DNA from: Hydrogenophilales bacterium RIFOXYD1_FULL_62_11
GTDB taxonomy: Bacteria; Pseudomonadota; Gammaproteobacteria; Burkholderiales; Thiobacillaceae
NCBI GenBank assembly: GCA_001802655.1
Contig: MGZO01000078.1
Span: forward strand, 9,298 to 31,801
Direction: 5' to 3'
DNA length: 22,504 nucleotides
Below, in pieces: positions 1-6,685 of this stretch; positions within the stretch are counted from its first letter, which is position 1; each line of letters opens with the position of its first letter. A program made the translations under genes and the position numbers. The notes under the pieces were generated by a model. The model had not been told where the DNA came from. It saw only the letters and a program-made list of their open reading frames with translations, and made no database searches.

Positions 1-100
1 GCAGCACCCAGCCGCCAATGAAGCTGCTCATCCAGAAAATGCCGATGGCTTCAAGCACGGGAAACGACAACAGCAGTAGCACAATCCAACTAAAGCGCAT
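1..100 (-). CDS. fxsA: FxsA family membrane protein, N-terminal fragment
   Basis: Only the first 33 codons lie in the window; the gene continues past base 1. The peptide starts MRFSWIVLLLLSFPVLEAIG and runs on as a hydrophobic segment, like the first membrane helix of the FxsA family. FxsA is a small cytoplasmic-membrane protein; in E. coli its overproduction relieves phage T7 exclusion by the F plasmid, and its normal role is unclear. The ATG at 98-100 has an AAAGG-type ribosome site nine bases upstream, inside the start of the divergent cutA gene. Only three bases separate the two start codons. The identification rests on a short N-terminus, so it is good but not certain. Confidence 0.7.
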   Translation of the reverse strand, partial: MRFSWIVLLLLSFPVLEAIGIFWMSSFIGGWVL

Positions 101-103
101 GAC

Positions 104-427
104 ATGGAACCTTTGTTAGTCTTGACGAATTTACCCGATGCGGCGAGCGCGGAAATCCTCGCAAAAGCTCTGGTCGAGAGCCGGGCGGCAGCCTGCGTGA
201 ACGTTTTGGCGCCTTGCCGCTCTATTTATCGCTGGCAAGGCAGGCTGGAAACGGCGGCAGAAGTTCCGCTGCTGATCAAAACCAGCGTGGCAAATTATCC
301 GCTGGTTGAACAGATTGTTCGCAGCCAGCATCCTTACGACGTACCTGAATTGATTGCCATACCGATTACACACAGCTTGCCGGCTTATCTCGACTGGCTG
401 GCCACGGAGACTGATCTACATGAATAA
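104..427 (+). CDS. cutA: CutA1 divalent-cation tolerance protein
   Basis: The product is 107 residues, the usual size for CutA1, a small trimeric ferredoxin-like-fold protein linked in E. coli to tolerance of copper and other divalent cations; its biochemical role is debated. Family signatures are visible: an N-terminal strand LLVLTNLPD, a central CVNVLAPCRSIYRWQGRLE block, an EVPLLIKT strand, and the C-terminal HPYDVPELIAIPI and YLDWL motifs. The start at 104 gives a normal N-terminus. No strong Shine-Dalgarno is seen, and upstream control must lie inside the divergent fxsA. Its last eight bases overlap the dsbD start, the same cutA-dsbD order as in E. coli, which implies co-transcription. 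Confidence 0.93.
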   Translation: MEPLLVLTNLPDAASAEILAKALVESRAAACVNVLAPCRSIYRWQGRLETAAEVPLLIKTSVANYPLVEQIVRSQHPYDVPELIAIPITHSLPAYLDWLATETDLHE

Positions 428-2717
428 ATCGTTAAGCATTAAACGGGCGGGCGCATTCGGCGTACCGTCGATCATCTGGGGATTGCTGGCGCTTTTTCAA
501 GTCGTGCTGGTCCCGGTTGCGCAGGCTGAAGAGTTTCTTGAGCCCGAGGCCGCATTTGCCTTCTCGGCGCGGGCGCTCGATGCCAACACGCTGGAAGCGC
601 GCTGGCAGATCGCGGATGGCTATTACATGTACCGCGACAAATTCAAGTTCGAGTTGAAGGGCGGCACGCTGGGCCAGCCTGCGCTGCCAGCCGGCAAGGT
701 GAAGCAGGACGAAAATTTCGGCACGGTTGAAACCTATCGCAAGGACTTGCGCATCCGCCTGCCGATCCAGCGCACGCCCGGAGTCACCTCGGTCACGCTG
801 ACCACGCTATCGCAGGGATGTGCCGATGCAGGTCTGTGTTACACCCCGCAAACCGTCAGCGCGACGATCCGGTTGCCTGCCGCAGTTGCCGAGCCGGCGC
901 CGGCGGCATCGCTTGCGCCCGCTTCGGCTCTGGGCGGCCTGGCTGGTCTGGCCAGCATGGGGATGCCCAAACTGCTGCCGCCAGACGAAGCCTTTCTGGT
1001 TGCGGCAACGCTGGCTGATGCGCAGACCGTGAAGCTTGATTTCACCCCCACCGCCGACACTTACCTGTATCGCGACAAGTTGGGCTGGGTGGTCAAATCG
1101 CCTGCCGATGTGAAGGTGCTGCGAGCCGATCTGCCGGCGGGCGAAGTCAAGGATGACCCCAATTTCCCCACGCCGATGGAGGTGTATCACCACGATGTGG
1201 CGGCCACACTCACCTTGTCGCGTGCCCTGGCCGCCGGCGAAAAACTGGTGATCGAGGCTGGCTGGCAGGGCTGCAATGAAAAGGTCGGCGTGTGCTATCC
1301 GCCGCTCACGCGAAATTTCACGCTGGCAGCGGATGCAACGACGCCTGCTGCGGGTGCCGTCATCACCGCGCCCGACGAAGCCGTTGCAGGCACACCCGAA
1401 TCCGACACCTCGCGCATCGCGCGCGTGCTGAAAGGCGGCAGTTTCTGGGCTGTGGTCGCGACCTTCTTCGGCTTCGGGCTGCTGCTCGCGCTCACCCCCT
1501 GCGTGTTCCCGATGATCCCGATTCTGTCGGGCATCATCGCCGGGCAAAAGCGGGAAATGACCAAGATGCATGGCTTCCTGCTGGCACTGGCCTACGTGCT
1601 TGGCATGGCGATCACCTACGCGCTGGCGGGGGTGGCGGCGGCGCTCTCCGGCACGCTGATTTCCAACGCACTGCAGAATCCGTGGGCGCTGGGTATTGGC
1701 GCGGGCCTCTTCGTACTGCTGGCATTGTCGATGTTCGGCTTCTTTGAAATCCAGCTGCCAAGCGCGCTGCAAAGCAAGTTCTCCGACGCCTCGAACAAGA
1801 TGAAGGGCGGCAATTTCCTCGGCGTATTCGTCATGGGCGCGCTGTCCGCCGTCATCGTCGGCCCCTGCGTGGCGCCGCCGCTGGCGGCTGCGCTCGCCTT
1901 CATCGCGCAGACCGGCAACACCACGCTGGGCGGGGTGGCGCTGTTCGTTCTGGCGCTGGGCATGGGCGTGCCGCTTTTGCTGGTCGGACTGTCGGCGGGC
2001 GCGCTATTGCCCAGGGCCGGCGGCTGGATGAACGCGGTGAAGTACTTCTTCGGCGTGATGATGCTGGCGATCGCTATCTACCTGATCTCGCCCATCATTC
2101 CGTCCTGGGTCAACATGCTGCTGTGGGCGCTGCTGCTGATTTCATCCGCGATCTATCTGCACGCGCTGGATACGCTGCCGGCCCACGCATCGGGCTGGAA
2201 CCGTTTGTGGAAAGGTCTTGGTGTGGTGTTGTTGATCGGCGGACTATCGCTGTTGCTCGGCATGCTGGCGGGCAGCCGTGATCTGCTGCAGCCGCTGGGT
2301 GTCTTCAAAGGGCAAACAACAGTCGGCACTGCGATGGCGGCCGAATCGCACGGCCTGGCATTCGAGAAGGTTAAAGACGTCGCTGCGCTGGATGCACGGC
2401 TGGCGCAGGCCAAAACCGATGGGCGTGAAGTGATGCTGGATTTTTATGCCGACTGGTGCGTGTCGTGCAAGGAAATGGAGCGTTTCACCTTTAGCGATGC
2501 CAGGGTGCAGACGCGCCTGAAAAATGCAGTCTTGCTGCAGGCCGATGTAACGGCCACGAACGATGCCGACAAGGCCTTGCTGAAACGTTTCAACCTGTTT
2601 GGCCCACCCGGGCTGGTCTTCTGGAACGGCGCCGGCGAGCAGTCGGCTTATCAGGTGGTCGGCTACGAGAAGCCGGACAAGTTTCTCGCCAGCATCAACG
2701 CAGCCCTGGGTTCCTGA
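420..2717 (+). CDS. dsbD: DsbD thiol:disulfide interchange protein with two alpha domains
   Basis: DsbD passes electrons from cytoplasmic thioredoxin across the inner membrane to periplasmic disulfide-isomerase and cytochrome-maturation partners. The ATG at 420 is chosen because it begins a good signal peptide ending AQA at residue 36. The frame is also open upstream, but only inside cutA. The product is 765 residues, about 200 more than E. coli DsbD. The extra length is mostly a second N-terminal alpha domain: residues 37-155 carry C134 and C140 (CADAGLC), and residues 185-303 carry C285 and C292 (CNEKVGVC). The beta membrane domain follows (about 340-620), with C361 in TPCVFP and C483 in GPCVAPP. 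A C-terminal thioredoxin-like domain has the CVSC motif at 680-683. The gene overlaps cutA by eight bases and ends one base from a convergent gene. Confidence 0.95.
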   Translation: MNKSLSIKRAGAFGVPSIIWGLLALFQVVLVPVAQAEEFLEPEAAFAFSARALDANTLEARWQIADGYYMYRDKFKFELKGGTLGQPALPAGKVKQDENFGTVETYRKDLRIRLPIQRTPGVTSVTLTTLSQGCADAGLCYTPQTVSATIRLPAAVAEPAPAASLAPASALGGLAGLASMGMPKLLPPDEAFLVAATLADAQTVKLDFTPTADTYLYRDKLGWVVKSPADVKVLRADLPAGEVKDDPNFPTPMEVYHHDVAATLTLSRALAAGEKLVIEAGWQGCNEKVGVCYPPLTRNFTLAADATTPAAGAVITAPDEAVAGTPESDTSRIARVLKGGSFWAVVATFFGFGLLLALTPCVFPMIPILSGIIAGQKREMTKMHGFLLALAYVLGMAITYALAGVAAALSGTLISNALQNPWALGIGAGLFVLLALSMFGFFEIQLPSALQSKFSDASNKMKGGNFLGVFVMGALSAVIVGPCVAPPLAAALAFIAQTGNTTLGGVALFVLALGMGVPLLLVGLSAGALLPRAGGWMNAVKYFFGVMMLAIAIYLISPIIPSWVNMLLWALLLISSAIYLHALDTLPAHASGWNRLWKGLGVVLLIGGLSLLLGMLAGSRDLLQPLGVFKGQTTVGTAMAAESHGLAFEKVKDVAALDARLAQAKTDGREVMLDFYADWCVSCKEMERFTFSDARVQTRLKNAVLLQADVTATNDADKALLKRFNLFGPPGLVFWNGAGEQSAYQVVGYEKPDKFLASINAALGS

Positions 2718-2718
2718 A

Positions 2719-3795
2719 TCAGCCGCCAACCGTCAGTTCGCGACTGCTGAGCTTGAAGTTGAAATGGTCCGGCTCGCGGCCGTCCAGCCGCGTGTCGCCA
2801 AATTCGGCGTAGGGATACATGAGATAGGGCAACGCTTCGCGGGCGCGCGGCGCGAGTTCGAAATCGCGCGCGGTGTTGAACCCCACCCAGTTCATCTCCC
2901 AATAGCCGAACAGACGCTCGCGCAGCGCAATGATGCGCGGGTCGGTCAGCGGCAGGGCTTCTGCCAGCACCGCCTTGCGCACGTCGGCCGGATCGACGCC
3001 GACCCAGCCATGGTGGGGAGAAAAATACTCCGCGCGGCAGTGATGTGCTTTCGAAATGTCGTCGGCCTTGCCCAGGCTCTTGAACTGCTTCGAGGTGGCT
3101 ACGCGCACCCCATACATTTCGCGCGCGGGCAATCCGGCTGACCGCGCGAGCCCGACGAACAGCGAGTTGATGTCTGCGCACTTGCCGCCGAGATCGCCCG
3201 ATTCCAGCATGAACTTGATATCGCCCATGCCGCAGCCACGCGTTTTCGGATTGCGGAAAGCGTTGTCGACCACCCAGTCGTAAATGGCGCGTGCCCGGGC
3301 ATCCGGGCTTTTGATGCCCTGCACGATTTTGGCGGAGGTGGTGGCGACGATGCCGTCGACTGGCATGTGCGGGGTTGGGGCCAGATAGCGCGCGACATCT
3401 GCCGTGAGCGGCCGCACGGGGCTGGCAGCGCCCCGGTTGCGGTCGTGGCTGGAAACGACCGCGCTGACGCTGAAGCGACGGGCGCTGGCGGCAGCGGGCA
3501 ATTCGGCGCTGAACATCATGGCCTGGTAGACCGGATCCCAGTTGAGTGCGGCTCCCGTTGGTGCATCGTTCCAGTTGATCGAGTGCACGACCTGGAAGTT
3601 GCCGGCATCGGTGGGCAGCGGCAGCCACACCCGACCGGTTCCTGGCTGGGACGACAAGTCTAGGTCATAGCGCAGTTCAAAGCGGCGCCAGCCGTCGGCG
3701 TGTGGCAAGGGGGCGGTCGCTGCTGCGGCCAGGGCGGGCGCAGCAGCCAGCAGCGGGGTGGAGGTAGCAAGCCGGATAAAATCACGTCGTTTCAT
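2719..3795 (-). CDS. Tat-exported transglutaminase-like cysteine protein
   Basis: This 358-residue protein begins MKRRDFIRL followed by a hydrophobic Ala-rich stretch to about residue 27, a twin-arginine export signal, so it probably acts in the periplasm. A transglutaminase-like (papain-fold) core is recognisable. The catalytic cysteine is C206 in GGKCADINSLF. The histidine is H252 in HCRAEYF, and the aspartate is D268 in GVDPAD. Bacterial members of this superfamily are usually peptidases or amidases rather than cross-linking enzymes, and the substrate here is unknown. Residues 35-130 form a beta-rich N-terminal region. A GGAG ribosome site lies five bases before the ATG. The gene is convergent with dsbD and sits downstream of the DsrS-like gene on the same strand, separated by 155 bases. 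Confidence 0.85.
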   Translation of the reverse strand: MKRRDFIRLATSTPLLAAAPALAAAATAPLPHADGWRRFELRYDLDLSSQPGTGRVWLPLPTDAGNFQVVHSINWNDAPTGAALNWDPVYQAMMFSAELPAAASARRFSVSAVVSSHDRNRGAASPVRPLTADVARYLAPTPHMPVDGIVATTSAKIVQGIKSPDARARAIYDWVVDNAFRNPKTRGCGMGDIKFMLESGDLGGKCADINSLFVGLARSAGLPAREMYGVRVATSKQFKSLGKADDISKAHHCRAEYFSPHHGWVGVDPADVRKAVLAEALPLTDPRIIALRERLFGYWEMNWVGFNTARDFELAPRAREALPYLMYPYAEFGDTRLDGREPDHFNFKLSSRELTVGG

Positions 3796-3950
3796 GGTTT
3801 CTCCAAAACGTTATTTCCGTGAGGAAACCTTCGGCTGGTTGAGGGCGGGCGATGGCGCGGATGCGCCCAGTTCGCCGGGAATAGCGACCGAAGGTGGGAG
3901 CAGTGTAACGTCGAACGGATTGCGGCTTGCGGCCTTGTGCGAGTCGGGCG
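3796..3950. other. 155-base spacer between two minus-strand genes
   Basis: The stretch between the DsrS-like stop codon and the transglutaminase start contains no credible gene. It holds the GGAG ribosome site (3801-3804) of the transglutaminase gene and a small TTTCC/GGAAA inverted repeat near 3815-3828. I see no convincing sigma-70 promoter and no T-tailed terminator. Whether the downstream gene is read from its own promoter or from the upstream transcript cannot be told from sequence. Confidence 0.5.
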
Positions 3951-5015
3951 TTATCCGCGACGCAGCAGGGCGATGCTGTCCAGCAGCGGCGTGACGATGG
4001 GCTGGATCTTGCGCCGCATCAGCGAGCCGATGGCGGTGGTCTTGAGGAAGATCGGCCGCACGCTGTCGGCATCGACCGCAGTCAGCACATCGAGCGCGGC
4101 GCAATCTGGTTCGAACTGCGGGGCGATGGCCAGCAGTTCGGCGCGGGCGGCAGCGCGGCGGACCGGGTCCACCTCGCGCAGCGGCGTTGCCCAGTTGGCC
4201 AGCGCGTCGAGCGTGTGGTTGACGACTTCCTGCACTTCGGGGCGATCCAGAATGACCGCGACCGTGGCGATAAAGGTCTGCCCCTGGCCCGACAGAACCT
4301 TGTCCAGCATCACGCTGTAGGGGTTGTCGGCGAGCTGCGGCACTGCGGCGTGGTCGGCGCGTGCGGCGCGCGGGCTGGGCAGATTGTCGGGCTGCAATTC
4401 GAGGAAGGCGACGTAATACGAATTGCGGCTGTTGCCGCGCTTCCACATCGACAGCCGTTCGGCTTCCGTCATCACGCCCGAGTACAGCATGACTGCGATG
4501 GTGTCGAGAATGGCGACGTCGTCTTCGTGCAGAAACGCCAGATGTTCGACCAGAAATTCGGCCAGGGTGCGCCCCATGCTGCCCTGGCACACGACGTCGC
4601 GCATCAGCATCAGGCGCGCGTTTTCGATGGTGGACATGCACCACCAGGCGCGCCGCGCCAGATCGTCGGTGAGCGCGGGTGAATGCACCACGGCGACCAC
4701 CGCTTCTTCTTCCGCAATCAGCAGCAACTGCGCCAGATGTTGCGGCGACAGGCCGGACTGTGACTGCCGCGTCCAGCGCGTCAGGTGCACCGGGTAGCCG
4801 CCGGGTGAGCCCAGCGCATGGCCGGACAGTAGTTCGCGCACACGCTTGAGGTAGCGGTCGGAGCGCTCGTTGGGCTTGAGCGGCACGCTGGCTTCGCCCT
4901 GCGGGGTGAGCGCCCACAGCGTCATGTTTGATTCGTCGATGCGGACCGCCAGCAACTCGGTGTTGAACAGGACATTGAGGCGTAATTCGTCCTCGGGGGA
5001 GAGTTCATCATTCAT
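3951..5015 (-). CDS. dsrS: DsrS-like conserved cytoplasmic protein
   Basis: This 354-residue soluble protein has no signal peptide or membrane segment. I recognise it from memory as resembling DsrS, a cytoplasmic protein encoded with the reverse-acting dissimilatory sulfite reductase genes of sulfur oxidisers such as Allochromatium. Recognition rests on an N-terminus of the form ELSPEDELRLNVLF, followed by RVRELLSGHALGSPGGYPV, HLTRWTR, EEEAVVAVVHSPALTDDLAR and RAWWCMSTIENARLML. No enzymatic function is established for the family. The frame is open to a TTG at 5039, but the ATG at 5015 fits the family N-terminus better; neither start has a strong ribosome site. No other dsr gene is present. 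The divergent cytochrome gene fits a sulfur- or iron-oxidising lifestyle. The name needs a profile search to confirm. Confidence 0.62.
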   Translation of the reverse strand: MNDELSPEDELRLNVLFNTELLAVRIDESNMTLWALTPQGEASVPLKPNERSDRYLKRVRELLSGHALGSPGGYPVHLTRWTRQSQSGLSPQHLAQLLLIAEEEAVVAVVHSPALTDDLARRAWWCMSTIENARLMLMRDVVCQGSMGRTLAEFLVEHLAFLHEDDVAILDTIAVMLYSGVMTEAERLSMWKRGNSRNSYYVAFLELQPDNLPSPRAARADHAAVPQLADNPYSVMLDKVLSGQGQTFIATVAVILDRPEVQEVVNHTLDALANWATPLREVDPVRRAAARAELLAIAPQFEPDCAALDVLTAVDADSVRPIFLKTTAIGSLMRRKIQPIVTPLLDSIALLRRG

Positions 5016-5163
5016 GGCGTATTGGAAGGCGGCAGACAAAAGGCCCGGTCGAGCGGTCGAGCATGACCAGCGGGAAGGCGACTATTTTAGCTCGTTGGGC
5101 GATGGCTTTTCTGGAGACCTGAAACAGGATTAAACTGTCTTAATTGAATGTTTGGGAGCAGAC
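5016..5163. promoter_or_regulatory. Divergent control region between dsrS-like and cytochrome genes
   Basis: This 148-base spacer must carry the promoters for both flanking genes. It contains a perfect tandem direct repeat CGGTCGAG-CGGTCGAG at 5046-5061, a TAAAAT box on the minus strand (5083-5088) that could be a -10 element, and an AT-rich tract with two TTAA boxes at 5129-5146. It also contains CCTG-AAA-CAGG at 5118-5128. I cannot assign a well-spaced -35/-10 pair on either strand. Confidence 0.4.
5154..5158 (+). promoter_or_regulatory. Ribosome binding site fixing the cytochrome start
   Basis: GGGAG lies five bases before the ATG at 5164. It favours that start over the in-frame TTG at 5152, which overlaps the site itself. 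Confidence 0.7.
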
Positions 5164-6210
5164 ATGTTGCTACGAATCACTGCCTTGCTGCTGTTTGTCG
5201 GACTGGGGGTATCTCAGGCCTGGGCGCTCCCCACCGGTGCGCAACTGTATGCCCGCAATTGCGCATCCTGCCATGGCGAAAAAGGCGACGGCGGCATCGG
5301 CGTGCCGTTGGCCCTGGTTTCGTTTCAGGCTGGGATCAGCGACGACTATCTGCGCAAAACCATCCATTACGGCCGCCCCGGGCGGGTGATGCCCGCGTTT
5401 TCCAGTTTGAGTCAGGATGAGGTCGAAGCGATCGTGCGTTATGTGCGGGCCTGGAACAAAGGCCCCAGCGTGACGTATCCACCTCAGCCCATAGCCGGCG
5501 ATCCGTCACATGGCAAACAGTTGTTCGAACAATATTGCGTGGCTTGTCACGGCGTGAACGGCGAAGGCGCCAAGGGTACCGGGGTGACCTTTTCGCGTCC
5601 GCGCGATCTCCCCATCATGGCCCCCGCACTGCACAACCCCGGGTTTCTGGCGGCAGCGCCCGACGCCATGATCAAGGCCACGCTGATGAACGGCCGCGCA
5701 GGCACGCCGATGCAGTCCTACCTCAAGTTGGGGTTGAAGGAAAAAGACATCGACGATCTGGTGAGTTATGTGCGCAGCTTTGAAACCCAGCCGCTGGGTT
5801 CGAGCGCGGCGATGGTGAAGGCCGAAACGCCGGTCATCATCCGCGAATCGCCTTACGACCTGAACACCACGGTCGAACGCGTCAAGACGGCGGTGACCAC
5901 CAACAACTTCTTCTACGGCCGGGTGCAGACGCTGGAATACGGGATGACACCGCCGGCCAACGAAAACCCGAACCAGGTGATTGTCTATTTCTGCAATATC
6001 AGCATGCTCAATCAGGCGCTGGCGATCGATCCGCGCGTGGGTATGTTTTTGCCGTGCCGCATCAGCATTTTCGAGAAAAACGGCAAGGTGCAGGTGATGT
6101 CGGTCAATCCCAAGGTGCTGAGCCGGCTGTTTAACAACTCCGAACTGAACCAGTTGTGCGAGGAGCTGGAAAAGAGCTACACCGCGATCATCGAGGAGGC
6201 AACGCTATGA
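5164..6210 (+). CDS. Exported dihaem cytochrome c fused to a DUF302 domain
   Basis: The 348-residue product starts with a Sec signal peptide (residues 1-21, cleavage likely after AWA). Two class I cytochrome c domains follow. The first has haem motif CASCH (C33, C36, H37) with probable ligand M76 in RVMPAF. The second has CVACH (C125, C128, H129) with probable ligand M183 in GTPMQSY. Residues 225-345 form a DUF302-type domain: a VIVYF strand, then FLPCRISIFEKNGKVQV and the characteristic VNP. That domain also carries C277, C298 and C332. The protein is expected to be periplasmic or membrane-associated and to move electrons; donor and acceptor are unknown. Its stop overlaps the next gene's start as ATGA, so both are probably made together. 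Confidence 0.88.
   Translation: MLLRITALLLFVGLGVSQAWALPTGAQLYARNCASCHGEKGDGGIGVPLALVSFQAGISDDYLRKTIHYGRPGRVMPAFSSLSQDEVEAIVRYVRAWNKGPSVTYPPQPIAGDPSHGKQLFEQYCVACHGVNGEGAKGTGVTFSRPRDLPIMAPALHNPGFLAAAPDAMIKATLMNGRAGTPMQSYLKLGLKEKDIDDLVSYVRSFETQPLGSSAAMVKAETPVIIRESPYDLNTTVERVKTAVTTNNFFYGRVQTLEYGMTPPANENPNQVIVYFCNISMLNQALAIDPRVGMFLPCRISIFEKNGKVQVMSVNPKVLSRLFNNSELNQLCEELEKSYTAIIEEATL
6193..6199 (+). promoter_or_regulatory. Strong ribosome binding site inside the cytochrome gene
   Basis: GAGGAGG lies seven bases before the ATG at 6207, within the last codons of the cytochrome gene. It fixes the start of the coupled DUF302 gene, whose frame is open further upstream. Confidence 0.85.
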
Positions 6211-6656
6211 ACCTGAGAAACTGGTTGGCTGGCGTGCTGGCGCTGGCATGCCTGAATGCGCCGGTGGCGGCAGACGGGCTGCTGATGACGCGCAGCGACA
6301 AGTCCTTTCCCGAGGCCATGACCGTGTTGCAAAGCGCGATTTCGGCGCGCGGCTACACCATCACACGGCTGCAGCAGGTGAACGAAAACCTGGAACGGCG
6401 CGATTACAAGAGCGACATGTACCGCGTGGTGTATTTTGGCAAATACGAGGAAGTGAAGCAGGTGACGGCGGCGCATCCGGAGCTGATCGCTTTCCTGCCG
6501 CTGAGCATCACGATTTTTGCGGAGGGCGACGAAAGCATCATGGTGGCGAGTCACCCGCAAACCATCTCCGAGTTTTATCCCGATGCGGTGCTGAAACCCA
6601 TGTTTGACCGCTGGGAAAAAGACATTGAGGCGATCATGGATGAGGTGCGCGAGTAG
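6207..6656 (+). CDS. Exported stand-alone DUF302 protein
   Basis: The 149-residue product has a signal peptide (about residues 1-22, APVAA then DG) and then one DUF302 domain: a helix (SFPEAMTVLQSAISARGY), a YRVVYFGKY strand, FLPLSITIFAEGDESIMVAS, and HP-x-TISEFYPD. It lines up with the C-terminal domain of the preceding cytochrome over the same landmarks, so the two genes encode paired DUF302 modules. The function of DUF302 is not established. The ATGA overlap and perfect ribosome site imply stoichiometric production with the cytochrome and suggest a complex in the periplasm. A cysteine at residue 15 sits in the signal sequence, but the surrounding ALAC is a poor lipobox, so a lipoprotein is less likely. 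It ends 29 bases from convergent hemL, with no clear terminator between. Confidence 0.85.
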   Translation: MNLRNWLAGVLALACLNAPVAADGLLMTRSDKSFPEAMTVLQSAISARGYTITRLQQVNENLERRDYKSDMYRVVYFGKYEEVKQVTAAHPELIAFLPLSITIFAEGDESIMVASHPQTISEFYPDAVLKPMFDRWEKDIEAIMDEVRE

Positions 6657-6685
6657 GCTGCACACAAACGTGCGCGGCCGGTCGA

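Noticed and set aside
2663..3628. A 321-codon minus-strand open frame over the transglutaminase gene
   Set aside because: It is a frame-shifted shadow of the transglutaminase coding sequence, with low-complexity Arg/Gln/Ala composition.
3811..4917. A 368-codon minus-strand open frame overlapping the DsrS-like gene
   Set aside because: It is Arg/Ala-rich with no domain pattern and lies in another frame of a well-supported gene; long stop-free shadows are expected at this GC.
5040..5163. Specific -35/-10 promoters for the cytochrome operon
   Set aside because: Several AT-rich boxes exist, but none has a correctly spaced partner, so only the control region as a whole is reported.
6207..6275. 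Lipoprotein signal (ALAC) in the free DUF302 protein
   Set aside because: The -3 position is alanine and the -2 is leucine, a poor lipobox, and a good signal peptidase I site (APVAA) follows.
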